DNA of 64,000 nucleotides from Hyphomicrobiales bacterium (GTDB lineage Bacteria > Pseudomonadota > Alphaproteobacteria > Rhizobiales > Beijerinckiaceae): contig CAKNFP010000002.1 of the NCBI GenBank assembly GCA_930633525.1, forward strand, positions 682,001 through 746,000, given 5' to 3'. A model generated the notes under the pieces. The model was not told the origin of the DNA, searched no databases, and worked only from the letters and a program-made list of their open reading frames with translations. Numbering within the stretch: the first letter of the stretch is position 1; each line of letters starts with the position of its first letter. Of this stretch, positions 1 through 8,238 are shown one piece after another. Both the position numbers and the translations under genes were made by a program.

Positions 1-27
1 CGACAACATTGCGGGAATGGCGCTCAT
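1..27 (-). CDS. 5' end of next ABC operon gene (probable permease), cut by window edge
   Basis: Only the first nine codons (MSAIPAMLS) are visible, reading off the left edge. The ATG lies one base after the stop of the ATPase gene. In NitT/TauT-type operons the order binding protein, ATPase, permease is common, so a permease is the likely product. That is an inference from position; the sequence seen is too short to show it. Confidence 0.5.
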
Positions 28-28
28 G

Positions 29-835
29 TCAGTTCCTCGCAGGCGCCGCCAGGAGACGCCAGACTTCATAGGTCAGGTCCCAAAAGCGCTTGTCGCGCCG
101 CATCTCGACCACGTCGCGCGGCCGTTCGAACGGGATGGCGAGGTCAGCCACGATGGTACCGGGCCTCGGCGACATGACGAGCACGCGATCCGCCAGGGTC
201 AAGGCCTCATCGACGCTATGCGTGATGAAAACGACGGTCTTACCCGTCTTCTCCCAGATGCGGAGCAATTCCTGCTGCAACACCAGGCGCGTCTGCTCGT
301 CGAGCGCGCCGAAAGGCTCGTCCATGAGCAGGATCTCGCGATCATCGACCAGCGCACGCGCCACCGACACGCGCTGCTTCATGCCGCCGGACAACTGGTG
401 CGGCCGGGCATTGGCGAAATCCGCGAGGCCGGTGAGCTGAAGCAACTCCCGCACCCGGACGTTCTGCTTGTCCCGCGCCACACCTTTGAGGCTGAGCGGG
501 AAAGCGATGTTCTCCGATACAGTCAACCATGGCAGCACCGAGGCTTCCTGAAACACCATCGCTGGCGGCGCGCTGCTATGCAGCCGGACTGAGCCGCTCA
601 GTTGCTGTTCGAGATCCGCGAGAATACGCAGCACGGTCGTCTTGCCACAGCCGCTGGGCCCCACGATGCAGACGAATTCCCCCCGCGTGACGGTGAAGTT
701 GACATCGGAGGCAGCGACCGTGATGCGATCGCCCTCGCTATCGTAAAACGCCTTGGTGAGATGGCTCACCTCGATCGCGGCATCGGCCGGGTTCGAACGG
801 CGCGAGCGATCTTTTTCAAGTAAAGCCGCCATCAC
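29..835 (-). CDS. ABC transporter ATP-binding protein, nitrate/sulfonate/taurine type (SsuB/TauB-like)
   Basis: This is the cytoplasmic ATPase that would energise import of a small organic anion, as in SsuB or TauB. The 268-residue protein has a Walker A motif GPSGCGKTT at about residues 59-67, the signature LSGGMKQ at about 148-154, Walker B ILLMDEP at about 168-174, and a switch histidine in FITHSVDEA. The LSGGMKQR form and the compact length fit the NitT/TauT family. The start overlaps the stop of the binding-protein gene by 4 bases (ATGA), so translation is probably coupled. Substrate cannot be read from an ATPase; sulfonates, nitrate, taurine or pyrimidine precursors are all possible. 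Confidence 0.9.
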   Translation of the reverse strand: MMAALLEKDRSRRSNPADAAIEVSHLTKAFYDSEGDRITVAASDVNFTVTRGEFVCIVGPSGCGKTTVLRILADLEQQLSGSVRLHSSAPPAMVFQEASVLPWLTVSENIAFPLSLKGVARDKQNVRVRELLQLTGLADFANARPHQLSGGMKQRVSVARALVDDREILLMDEPFGALDEQTRLVLQQELLRIWEKTGKTVVFITHSVDEALTLADRVLVMSPRPGTIVADLAIPFERPRDVVEMRRDKRFWDLTYEVWRLLAAPARN

Positions 836-1851
836 GGCTTGCTCGCGGCCAGTTCGTTGGCACGCTTCAGGAGATCGGCGCGATAGACGGAGTCGATATT
901 GGCTTGTCCCTGATATTCGAGGGCGCCTCGCTTGCGGAAAAACTCCTCCTGTTCACGCACCGAGGCCATATCGATGGCGCCATCCTCCGAGCGCACGGTA
1001 TAGGAGATGCCCTGGAGCGTGTCGCGCTCGGTGCCGGTATACTTCGCCACGATGTCGAGGATCTTGTCGTCCTTCCAACCACCCTTGTCGAGAAGCCGCG
1101 CCGCCTTGAGATAGGCGGCCATGAAGCGCACGACGGCATCTTCGTTCTTCTCGACGAACTCCTTGTTGAAGGCAATGAAACCAAGCTCGGTGCCGAAGGT
1201 GTGATCCTCGACGAGACGGCGGCCCAGCCCCTGCTTTTCGAGTTGCAGGGCAAAAGGCTCGATGCTCCAGCCGGCCTCCAGTCCACCATTGGCGAAGGCT
1301 GCCGCGGTGGCCGGTGGCGGCAGATAGACCGCCTCCACGTCCTCGACTGTCAGGCCGCCCTTCTCCAAGGCCTTGGCCACCGAAAACATGCCGAAGCCGC
1401 CCGGCCCCGGAATGCCGACCCGCTTGCCCTTCAGGTCCGCAACCCTGCGAATGCCAGCATCCCAAGCCTTCTGTGACACCATCAACGGCGAAGGCGACGG
1501 CACAGTGCTCGGCATCTTCGCGGAGGTCGCGATGATCGCGACCGTTGCGCCACGGTCAATTGCGTTGAAAAGGCCGGCGCCCCATGTGGCCGCTCCTGCC
1601 TCCACATTGCCGGAGGCAAGAAGCTGGATCGTCTCCGCGGTGCCGCCTTTGGGCGAGAGCGTAACATCAACGCCGAAGTCCTTGAAATAACCCAGCTCTT
1701 TGGCGACGAAGAAGGGCGCATAGTCCGCGAAGGGGGAATAGAGAAACTCAACTTTCGGCGTCTTCTGCGCCTCGGCGCCGGGGACCGCGCCGAGAAATAG
1801 GCCGGCCGCCAATGCTGATATGACGAAACCGCGACGATTGACTGAACGCAT
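832..1851 (-). CDS. ABC transporter substrate-binding protein, NMT1/SsuA-TauA type
   Basis: A periplasmic binding protein of about 339 residues, the first gene of the NitT/TauT-type operon. The N-terminus has a twin-Arg-containing basic stretch (NRRGF) followed by a hydrophobic segment and an AEAQ cleavage-like site at about residue 29, so it is exported. The body has the NMT1/SsuA pattern: VEFLYSPFADYAPFFVAKELGYF, then an LLASGNVEAG segment and a GKRVGIPG segment. The chosen ATG is preceded by AGGAG seven bases upstream. Another ATG 18 bases further upstream has no such site. The ligand is unknown. Confidence 0.88.
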   Translation of the reverse strand: MRSVNRRGFVISALAAGLFLGAVPGAEAQKTPKVEFLYSPFADYAPFFVAKELGYFKDFGVDVTLSPKGGTAETIQLLASGNVEAGAATWGAGLFNAIDRGATVAIIATSAKMPSTVPSPSPLMVSQKAWDAGIRRVADLKGKRVGIPGPGGFGMFSVAKALEKGGLTVEDVEAVYLPPPATAAAFANGGLEAGWSIEPFALQLEKQGLGRRLVEDHTFGTELGFIAFNKEFVEKNEDAVVRFMAAYLKAARLLDKGGWKDDKILDIVAKYTGTERDTLQGISYTVRSEDGAIDMASVREQEEFFRKRGALEYQGQANIDSVYRADLLKRANELAASKP

Positions 1852-1957
1852 GTCCACGCTCCTGAGCACGCTTTACCGCGCCTGCCTGCCGGATCCCGGC
1901 CGCTGATTACCCGACCCCGGCCCTCCCCATCTCGGGGGGCCTCGCGATCCAGGCGAA

Positions 1958-1971
1958 TTGACCTAGGTCAA
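1958..1971. promoter_or_regulatory. Perfect 14-bp palindrome, candidate operator
   Basis: TTGACCTAGGTCAA is a perfect palindrome in the 450-bp divergent region between the SsuA-like gene (reverse) and the GntR regulator (forward). It lies 107 bases upstream of the binding-protein start and contains a TTGAC -35-like hexamer on both strands. A regulator-binding role is inferred; no experimental site is implied. Confidence 0.45.
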
Positions 1972-1988
1972 CTTGGGCATCAGCTTGC

Positions 1989-2004
1989 ATCTAATGCATC
2001 AGAT
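1989..2004. promoter_or_regulatory. Near-perfect 16-bp palindrome, candidate GntR operator
   Basis: ATCTAATGCATCAGAT matches its reverse complement at 14 of 16 positions and is flanked by TTGC and TTGCAA, which extends the symmetry. It sits in an AT-rich stretch (about 1975-2065) some 300 bases upstream of the FadR-type regulator. FadR/VanR-type proteins bind short AT-rich palindromes of this size, so autoregulation is plausible. The rest of the 1870-2304 gap holds no convincing gene. Confidence 0.35.
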
Positions 2005-2304
2005 TTGCAAACTGATATCTTCAAGAATCCGCATTATTTTGTATTTTTTTATAAACTACAGAAAATTACGTGAAATTGACCCGTCATGGGTCGCGGCCAG
2101 GAGCGATCTCGCCCCGATTTTCGCCAGAAAATGTGTCGTATCGGGCGAGACAGCCGTCAAATAGCAGGATCCAAGCAGCCTGGCTGGTGGGTGGCAGCAG
2201 ATGCCATGACGATGCATTGGATTTGCAGTCGCAATGGCGCGCATCCGCCGCAGACTGATCAAGCTGTAAGACCGGGCGCTTTGAGCTCCCGCGCCTGTTA
2301 TCGT

Positions 2305-3156
2305 ATGATGAGTGAAATTAAACCGATCAGCCAAGTTGTTGCAATGAAAGCTTCCACAATTCGGCCCGCGCGCAAGGAACGCCTCGGGGAGATCATATAC
2401 GGTCAGATTCTCGAGCAGATTTTGGCCGACAACTATGGCGAAGGCGACAAACTGCCATCCGAGGCCGAGCTGTCATTGGCTTTCGAGGTGTCGCGACCGG
2501 TCATCCGGGAGGCCTTGATGCGCCTGCAGGCGGACGGGCTCGTGCAAGCGCGCCGGGGCATTGGCACATTTGTCTCCCATCGCCCCTCCAGTCGCCTGCC
2601 GGAACTGGTGAGCGCCAACGAACTCTCAGGCTATCTCAGAACTTTTGAGCCGCGCATCGTGTTGGAGGCGGAGGCCGCGCGGCTTGCCGCCAACCGGCGG
2701 ACGAACACCCAGCTCAGGCTCATGCGCGACACGATCGAGGCGCTACGCGCCGCAATCCAGGCCGGCAATCTCGGAACGGAGGAGGATATCGCCTTCCACG
2801 AGGCCATCGCGGAAGCCACCGGCAACGACTACTTCCCGTCGCTGTTGAACGATCTGCGCCGTCCGGTCGTCAGTACCATGGCAATCGGCCTCGAGCTTGC
2901 GCGCGAGCGCTCACCGGCCCGGCGCCTCCGGGTCGTCGAGGAACATGGCAAGATCTATGACGCCGTCGTCACACAGGACGGCGAATGCGCAGCCGCTTAT
3001 ATGCGCCACCATCTCTATCAGGCCCGCGCCGCCGTGACGGATGTTCACCATCTGGAACGCGACCAGTTCGATACGCCCGACAGCATACTGGATGACGCAG
3101 CTGAAAGCTCAGTGCATCACCCAGGAGAGAAACTCACGCGCGCGGGGCGTCCGTGA
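2305..3156 (+). CDS. GntR-family (FadR/FCD) transcriptional regulator
   Basis: DNA-binding regulator of about 283 residues. The N-terminal winged helix-turn-helix reads LPSEAELSLAFEVSRPVIREAL, followed by a wing ending RRGIGTFV. The C-terminal half is a helical FCD ligand-binding domain with the usual FHEAIAEATGN motif. The ORF is open further upstream, but similarity to the family begins only near MKASTIRPARKERLG, so the start is ATG 2305 or ATG 2344. The C-terminus runs 48 bases into the 3' end of the convergent ATPase gene. The neighbouring reverse-strand sugar/transport genes are the likely targets, which is an inference from position. FCD regulators usually sense organic acids or sugar acids. 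Confidence 0.88.
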   Translation: MMSEIKPISQVVAMKASTIRPARKERLGEIIYGQILEQILADNYGEGDKLPSEAELSLAFEVSRPVIREALMRLQADGLVQARRGIGTFVSHRPSSRLPELVSANELSGYLRTFEPRIVLEAEAARLAANRRTNTQLRLMRDTIEALRAAIQAGNLGTEEDIAFHEAIAEATGNDYFPSLLNDLRRPVVSTMAIGLELARERSPARRLRVVEEHGKIYDAVVTQDGECAAAYMRHHLYQARAAVTDVHHLERDQFDTPDSILDDAAESSVHHPGEKLTRAGRP

Positions 3157-3846
3157 ATTCGTGAAGAATTCTTCAGGCAGCGCGGTCTCCACGATCGCGC
3201 CGGCATCCATGAAGACGATGCGGTCGGCAATCTTCCGCGCAAAACCCATTTCATGGGTCACGCAGATCATCGTGGTCCCTTCGTTGGCTATCTCGGTCAT
3301 GGTATCGAGCACCTCGCCCACCATTTCCGGATCGAGTGCGGACGTCGGCTCGTCGAACAGCATCACTTCCGGGCTCATCGCGAGCGCGCGTGCAATCGCC
3401 ACACGCTGCTGTTGGCCACCCGAGAGTTGCGAGGGATACTTGTTGATCTGATCCTCGACATGCACGCGTCGCAGGTATTTCTCGGCCACGGCCCGTGCCT
3501 CGTCACGTTTCAGCCCCCTCACCCGCATCGGCGCGACCATGCAGTTCTCGACGGCCGTCATATGCGGGAAGAGATTGAAGTTCTGGAACACCATGCCGGT
3601 GCGGCGACGCACGAGGTCAATCGACTTGCGTTTATCCGTCAGCGCGATGCCGCACACCGAAAGCTCGCCGCCCTGGTGGGGCTCCAGGCCGTTGAGGCAG
3701 CGGATCAGGGTAGACTTCCCTGATCCGGATGGTCCGCACAGCACGACCCGCTCACCGCTCTTCACCTGCAAGTCGATATTCCGCAGGACGTGAAAATCGG
3801 AGAAGTATTTGTTAAGGCCGACGGCCTCGATCATCGTCTGGGTCAT
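3109..3846 (-). CDS. Polar amino-acid-type ABC transporter ATP-binding protein (GlnQ/HisP-like)
   Basis: ATPase of a PAAT-family importer, 245 residues. Walker A GPSGSGKST lies at about residues 38-46, LSGGQQQ at about 141-147, Walker B VMLFDEP at about 161-167, and the switch His in CVTHEMGFARK at about 198. The QNFNLFPHMTAVEN segment is typical of GlnQ/HisP. An upstream in-frame extension was discarded because family similarity starts at MIEAVGLNKYF. It is the last gene of the reverse-strand operon, 22 bases after the aldolase, and its 3' end overlaps the convergent GntR gene. Confidence 0.93.
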   Translation of the reverse strand: MTQTMIEAVGLNKYFSDFHVLRNIDLQVKSGERVVLCGPSGSGKSTLIRCLNGLEPHQGGELSVCGIALTDKRKSIDLVRRRTGMVFQNFNLFPHMTAVENCMVAPMRVRGLKRDEARAVAEKYLRRVHVEDQINKYPSQLSGGQQQRVAIARALAMSPEVMLFDEPTSALDPEMVGEVLDTMTEIANEGTTMICVTHEMGFARKIADRIVFMDAGAIVETALPEEFFTNSRTPRAREFLSWVMH

Positions 3847-3868
3847 GAAGTGCTCTGGTATTACGACG

Positions 3869-4891
3869 TCAGTTGATCTTGGGGTCCAGCGCACCGGACG
3901 CGTAACGACGCGCCATGTCGTCCATCGGGATGACCTTGATCTTGGACCCCTGCCCCGCGGTGTTGAACTCCTCAAGCCGCTGGCGGCACAGCTTGGCGAT
4001 GGCATCCATGCCAGGCTTCATCATGTTGCGGATGTCGAACTCGCCCGGGTCCTCCTGCATGACGCGGCGGATCTGGCCGATGAGCGCCATGCGATTGTCG
4101 GTATCGATGTTGACCTTGCGCACGCCGTGGCGGATGCCGCGCTGAATCTCTTCGATCGGCACGCCCCAGGTCTGCGGGATGTTCGCGCCGTACTTGTTCA
4201 TGATGTCCTGCAGTTCCTGCGGAACCGACGAGGAACCGTGCATGACGAGATGCGTATCGGGCAGGCGGCGGTGAATGTCCTCCAGGCGGTCCATGGCGAG
4301 CACTTCGCCGTCGGGCTTGCGCGAGAACTTGTAGGCGCCGTGCGAGGTACCCATCGCGATGGCGAGCGCATCGACCTTGGTTGCCCTGACGAATTCGACC
4401 GCCTGGTCTGGATCTGTCAGCAGCCGCTCATCGCGGCCGTGTTCGAGCTTGCCGAGCACACCGATCTCGCCTTCGACCGAGGCGCCCATGAAATGGGCGA
4501 AGCGCGAGACAGACGCGGTGACACGCACATTGTAGTCAAAATCGGACGGCGTCTTCCCGTCTTCCTGCAGCGAGCCGTCCATCATGACGGACGTGAACTT
4601 GCGCTGCAGAGCCGTCGCGCAGGTCGCTTCGCTGTTGCCGTGATCCTGGTGAATGCAGAGCGGCACATGCGGATACATCTTGATGAGCGCCTCGAAGAGA
4701 TGCTCGATCATGATATCGCCCGCATAGGCGCGGGCCTTGGTGCCGACCTGCAGGATGACGGGCGCGTCGACCGCATCGGCCGCCGACATCACCGCCAGCA
4801 TCTGCTCCATATTGGTCACGCTGAAAGCAGGGACGCCGTATTGATGTTCGGCGGCGTGATCAAGCAATTGACGGAGCGTGATGCGGGACAT
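3869..4891 (-). CDS. Class II fructose-bisphosphate aldolase
   Basis: Zinc-dependent aldolase of about 340 residues, expected to cleave fructose-1,6-bisphosphate or a related ketose bisphosphate to DHAP plus an aldehyde. The metal-binding CIHQDHG motif is at about residues 79-85. Further conserved segments are VEGEIG, MGTSHGAYK and VMHGSSSV, then GVRKVNIDTD near the phosphate site. The length and the extended C-terminus match the CbbA/type B subgroup. It is unusual in lying inside a transporter operon, between the binding protein (53 bases away) and the ATPase. With a second, unrelated aldolase nearby it may act on a substrate other than glycolytic FBP, such as tagatose bisphosphate. Confidence 0.9.
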   Translation of the reverse strand: MSRITLRQLLDHAAEHQYGVPAFSVTNMEQMLAVMSAADAVDAPVILQVGTKARAYAGDIMIEHLFEALIKMYPHVPLCIHQDHGNSEATCATALQRKFTSVMMDGSLQEDGKTPSDFDYNVRVTASVSRFAHFMGASVEGEIGVLGKLEHGRDERLLTDPDQAVEFVRATKVDALAIAMGTSHGAYKFSRKPDGEVLAMDRLEDIHRRLPDTHLVMHGSSSVPQELQDIMNKYGANIPQTWGVPIEEIQRGIRHGVRKVNIDTDNRMALIGQIRRVMQEDPGEFDIRNMMKPGMDAIAKLCRQRLEEFNTAGQGSKIKVIPMDDMARRYASGALDPKIN

Positions 4892-4944
4892 GTGAGCAAA
4901 CCTTTCGGATGGAGCGGCGGAGCCATCTCCGCCGCGTAGTTCAA

Positions 4945-5769
4945 TCAGAAGCGCGGCAGGTTCTCGTTGACGATGCCGAGCCATTCCTTCTGGGCCGCCT
5001 GGATCTCACCGGAATTCCAGAGCAGCATGATGTCGGTGTTCAGCCACTGCAGCAGATCGAACTCGCCACGGCGGACGCCAACACCCATCGGCGACTGGCG
5101 GACGGCGAGCTTGCGCTCGAACTCCTGGGTCTGCTTGTTGATCGCATTGGCGGCCGCGACACCGGAGACGATGGCGTCGACCTGGCCGGAGAAGAGCGCC
5201 TGATTGGTCGCCGCGTCGTCGTCGAAGCGCTGGATATTGGTGCCCTTGACGGCCTTTTCGGTGATGATGGTGTCGTTCGTGGTCGAACGTGTGACACCGA
5301 CCCGCTTGCCGACAAGATCCTCGAGCTTGGTGATATTGGACTTCGCCGGGGCGATGACCATCTGCTCGTCGACATAAATGGCATTGGAATACATCACCGC
5401 CTTCGCGCGCTCGGCCGTGATGCCGAATGACGATACGAGGATGTCCACCTTGCCGCTCGTGAGATTGGGAATGCGCGCCTGCGACACCTGATCCACGATC
5501 TCGAGTTCAACACCGAGGTCGCGTGCGAGGAGCTTGGCAATCGCCACGTCGAAGCCCGCCGGCTTCATGTTGGCATCGGTCATGCCATAAGGCGGCGTCG
5601 ACAGCGAAATGCCGACGATCAGCTTGCCGCGTTTGATGATGTCGTCAAAGGCCTTGCCGGTGGCATCGGCCGCTTGCGCCGCGCCTGCCGCGAGCCCAGT
5701 CACCATCATCGCGGCAGCACAAACGACAGCCGCCTTCTTGAGATAACCACCAATTGCAGACATGCCCAT
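4945..5769 (-). CDS. PAAT-type ABC transporter substrate-binding protein (SBP family 3)
   Basis: Periplasmic binding protein of about 274 residues with a signal peptide ending AAGAAQAAD. The family 3 core is visible: GKLIVGISLSTPPYGM, GFDVAIAKLLA, then SFGITAERAKAVMYS. Its Arg is the one that binds the alpha-carboxylate in amino-acid binders, and VDAIVSG carries the usual Asp. These residues suggest an amino-acid-like or carboxylated ligand. The ATG at 5769 has AGGAGG six bases upstream, which decides the start over ATG 5763. It follows two permeases (16-base gap) and precedes the class II aldolase. Confidence 0.92.
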   Translation of the reverse strand: MGMSAIGGYLKKAAVVCAAAMMVTGLAAGAAQAADATGKAFDDIIKRGKLIVGISLSTPPYGMTDANMKPAGFDVAIAKLLARDLGVELEIVDQVSQARIPNLTSGKVDILVSSFGITAERAKAVMYSNAIYVDEQMVIAPAKSNITKLEDLVGKRVGVTRSTTNDTIITEKAVKGTNIQRFDDDAATNQALFSGQVDAIVSGVAAANAINKQTQEFERKLAVRQSPMGVGVRRGEFDLLQWLNTDIMLLWNSGEIQAAQKEWLGIVNENLPRF

Positions 5770-5785
5770 TGCATTCCTCCTGGAA

Positions 5786-6439
5786 CTACTTTGTTTGGGT
5801 ACCGAGACGCCGCTCGAGATAACGACTGAGAAGGGTGAGCGGAAAGCAGACGACAAAATAGAACGTCGCAGCGGTGAGATAGACATCAAGCGGCTTGAAG
5901 GTGGCGTTGCTGACGATCTGCGACGTGCGTGTGAGTTCGACGATGCCGACAACAGAAGCCAGCGAAGTATTCTTGATCAACTGGACAAAGAACCCGACGG
6001 TGGGCGGCGTGGCAATGCGGATAGCCTGCGGAACAATGATGAAGCGCATCGAATCCGCATAGCTCAGGCCAAGAGCATGCGACCCCTCACGCTGTCCATT
6101 CGGCACGGATTCGATCGCGCCGCGCCAGATCTCGCCGAGAAAGGCTGCCGCATAGAAAGAAAAGGCAACCGCGATCGCAACGATCGGCGCGACATCGATG
6201 CCGAGCCAGCGAGCGCCGAAATAGGCGATGAACAAGGTGACGAGGAGCGGCGTGCCCTGGACCACGAAGATGTAGAAGCGCGCGGTGTTGCGCAGCACCG
6301 GGTTGTGAGCCACCCGCACCAGGGCCAGGATGGATCCCGTGATCGAGCCGCCGACGAGGGCGATCGCGGCGAGCCAGATGGTCGTGCCAAGACCACCCAA
6401 CATGAAGAACACATGATTCCAGGTGTAGGGCTGGAACAT
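5786..6439 (-). CDS. PAAT-type ABC transporter permease (HisM/GlnP-like)
   Basis: Inner-membrane permease, 217 residues, with an N-terminal TM segment (FMLGGLGTTIWLAAIALVGG) and about five hydrophobic helices. The EAA loop region reads EGSHALGLSYADSMRFIIVPQAIR, diagnostic of the His/Glu/Gln/Arg/opine permease family. The start lies two bases after the stop of the companion permease. It pairs with the adjacent gene to form the heterodimeric channel of the importer. Confidence 0.92.
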   Translation of the reverse strand: MFQPYTWNHVFFMLGGLGTTIWLAAIALVGGSITGSILALVRVAHNPVLRNTARFYIFVVQGTPLLVTLFIAYFGARWLGIDVAPIVAIAVAFSFYAAAFLGEIWRGAIESVPNGQREGSHALGLSYADSMRFIIVPQAIRIATPPTVGFFVQLIKNTSLASVVGIVELTRTSQIVSNATFKPLDVYLTAATFYFVVCFPLTLLSRYLERRLGTQTK

Positions 6440-6441
6440 CG

Positions 6442-7113
6442 TCAGCGACCAACAAACTTGTAGCCGAAGGCCCAGCGCTCGATGCCGAGCATCAGGCCGC
6501 GCAGAAGAGCGACGAGCGCCACATAGATGACCGCGATGACGAGATAGATCTCCATGTTACGTAGCGTCATGCCCTGGATATCATTGCCGACGCCCGTGAG
6601 CTCGGGGACCGAGATTGCGGAGACGACGCTCGACGACAGGAGGAGCAGAATGAACTGCGCGGACAGCGAAGGAAAAACGGCCGCCAGCGCCGGCTTGAGC
6701 ACGACGTGGCGAAATGTGCGGTAGCCCGAAAGCCCCAAGGCCCTTGCTGCCTCGATCTGCCCCTTGTTGATGCCCTCGATGCCCGCGCGCACGATCTCGC
6801 TGATATAGGCGCCGCCATAAATGGACATCGCCGTGATCGCGGCGGTGATAGGATCGAACCGCAGACCGAGAGCCGGCAAACCGAAGTAGATCAGGAAGAC
6901 CTGCACGATGAACGGCGTGTTACGGATCGCCTCGATATAGGCCAGCACTGTGATGCGAAGCACGCGGTTGCCGCCCAGGGTCAGGCAAGCGGACAGAACG
7001 CCGATGATAAGGCCGATAGCCATGGAGATCAGTGAGATCTGCGCAGTCAGCAGCAGGCCCTTGGCGAGCAAGTCGCCTCTGGCCAGGACACCGCTGAAAT
7101 CGAGATAGTCCAC
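6442..7113 (-). CDS. PAAT-type ABC transporter permease (HisQ/GlnP-like)
   Basis: First gene of the transport half of the block, 223 residues. Hydrophobic helices surround the family segment NTPFIVQVFLIYFGLP and the EAA loop EAARALGLSGYRTFRHVVLKPA. It starts with GTG preceded by GGGAGGATGAGGA. A putative promoter lies 56 bases or more upstream, overlapping the 3' end of the aldolase gene. Confidence 0.92.
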   Translation of the reverse strand: MDYLDFSGVLARGDLLAKGLLLTAQISLISMAIGLIIGVLSACLTLGGNRVLRITVLAYIEAIRNTPFIVQVFLIYFGLPALGLRFDPITAAITAMSIYGGAYISEIVRAGIEGINKGQIEAARALGLSGYRTFRHVVLKPALAAVFPSLSAQFILLLLSSSVVSAISVPELTGVGNDIQGMTLRNMEIYLVIAVIYVALVALLRGLMLGIERWAFGYKFVGR

Positions 7114-7168
7114 TCCTCATCCTCCCGGATGCAAGCCCGCAGTACTTGCTCCTTAGATCTTGGCCCGC

Positions 7169-7209
7169 ACTCTAGGGGCGCGCCCAACTTGTCGTCAATA
7201 AATATTACA
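7169..7209 (-). promoter_or_regulatory. Putative sigma70 promoter with shared operator-like element (transport genes)
   Basis: On the reverse strand TTGACG (7198-7193) and TAGAGT (7174-7169) are 18 bases apart. The -35 is embedded in TGTAATATTTATTGACGAC (7209-7191). A sequence identical at 16 of 19 positions lies at the same place in the promoter upstream of the kinase gene. The element overlaps the last codons of the aldolase gene. The repeated occurrence supports a common regulator, perhaps the nearby GntR protein. Confidence 0.5.
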
Positions 7210-8238
7210 TGTAGAGAGATCATCGCCGCCGTAGGCCGCGACAAAATCGCGGCCGCTCGGGCTCATCTCCACCACGCCGGCCCAGCACTTATGCTCGTTC
7301 CAGGGGGCCGCCAGACGATCGGTCAACGTGTTGAGCCGCTCCATGACGTCTGACTGCGCCAACCCCTCTTCCATGGCCTTCATATCGGGGAAATGACGGA
7401 AAGCGTCGGCCCAGATAGCCCGGCCGGCGAGATAGCCGTTGGCGCCGGAACGATAGGCGTAGGTCAGCAGCCGCATGAAATCGTCCGGATTGGCACCGCC
7501 GCTCAACAGGACCCATGGCCGCAGGATACCGCGCGCGACACGATCAAACGCGTCCTGCACGGCGGCCCCCTCAGGCCCGTCAGGGTCAGGGACGTTATGC
7601 ACCGCGACGGGCGGCTCCAGCTTGTAGAGATCAACGCCGGCGGGATTCATGACGTCGCTGTCCGCCAGCGCCTCGAGAACGAGAGCGACGCGCCGTTCGG
7701 CGAAAACGTCCGCGCTTTCGCCCGGGAATGGGTAGACGAGAAATTCCAGAACCAAGGCGATGTCATTGGCCTCGCAGGCTTTCCTGACGCCGTCGAGATA
7801 AGCGATCTGGTGGGTGCGGACATCCGCGCTGACATCCGACCGGAACCACAGATTGATCTTCACCGCATCGCCGCCGATACGGCGGATGACGCCGGCATCC
7901 CAGCCGGGGACGTTGCGTGACTTGCGGCCCGTTTCCGTCACCTCCCAAACCGCCCATTCACTGCCGATGACGAGGCCTGTCCGCGCCGGGATGTCATTGA
8001 TCGCCGCGGCGTAGCCGAATGGTGGATCGAGCAGGACCGCCGAGGCGTGGCGCGCGAGCCGCCGGGCAAGCATGGTCTTGACCGCGGCGATATCGGTATA
8101 GGGTGCCTGATCGAGGCCGCGCTTCTCCTTGATCGGGTTGACGATGGGACCCGTCTGGTCCATCGCCAGCATCTTTAAGCGGCCGTTGTCATCAGCGAGG
8201 CGCCGAAGGCCCCAGAGCTTGCCGGGCGAAATCTTCAT
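7195..8238 (-). CDS. LacD/YihT-type class I ketose-phosphate aldolase (tagatose 1,6-bisphosphate aldolase-like)
   Basis: Schiff-base aldolase of 347 residues. The MLAMDQTGPIVNP segment at about 23-35, then VDLYKLEPP with the expected Schiff-base lysine K206, PWVLLSGGA and GYLAGRAIWA reproduce the LacD/YihT barrel pattern. Related enzymes split tagatose 1,6-bisphosphate or, in YihT, 6-deoxy-6-sulfofructose 1-phosphate. The start at ATG 8238 overlaps the stop of the PfkB kinase by 4 bases (ATGA), so phosphorylation and cleavage are likely consecutive steps. It is longer than YihT (about 290 residues) and near LacD length. The exact ketose is unknown. Confidence 0.85.
   Translation of the reverse strand: MKISPGKLWGLRRLADDNGRLKMLAMDQTGPIVNPIKEKRGLDQAPYTDIAAVKTMLARRLARHASAVLLDPPFGYAAAINDIPARTGLVIGSEWAVWEVTETGRKSRNVPGWDAGVIRRIGGDAVKINLWFRSDVSADVRTHQIAYLDGVRKACEANDIALVLEFLVYPFPGESADVFAERRVALVLEALADSDVMNPAGVDLYKLEPPVAVHNVPDPDGPEGAAVQDAFDRVARGILRPWVLLSGGANPDDFMRLLTYAYRSGANGYLAGRAIWADAFRHFPDMKAMEEGLAQSDVMERLNTLTDRLAAPWNEHKCWAGVVEMSPSGRDFVAAYGGDDLSTCNIY

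Noticed and set aside
2030..2065. T-rich run upstream of the GntR gene as an intrinsic terminator
   Set aside because: No GC-rich stem precedes it; it is better explained as an AT-rich promoter region.
3809..4939. Forward open frame opposite the class II aldolase
   Set aside because: Mirror frame of a strongly conserved gene (zinc-binding motifs on the reverse strand); it has no motifs of its own.
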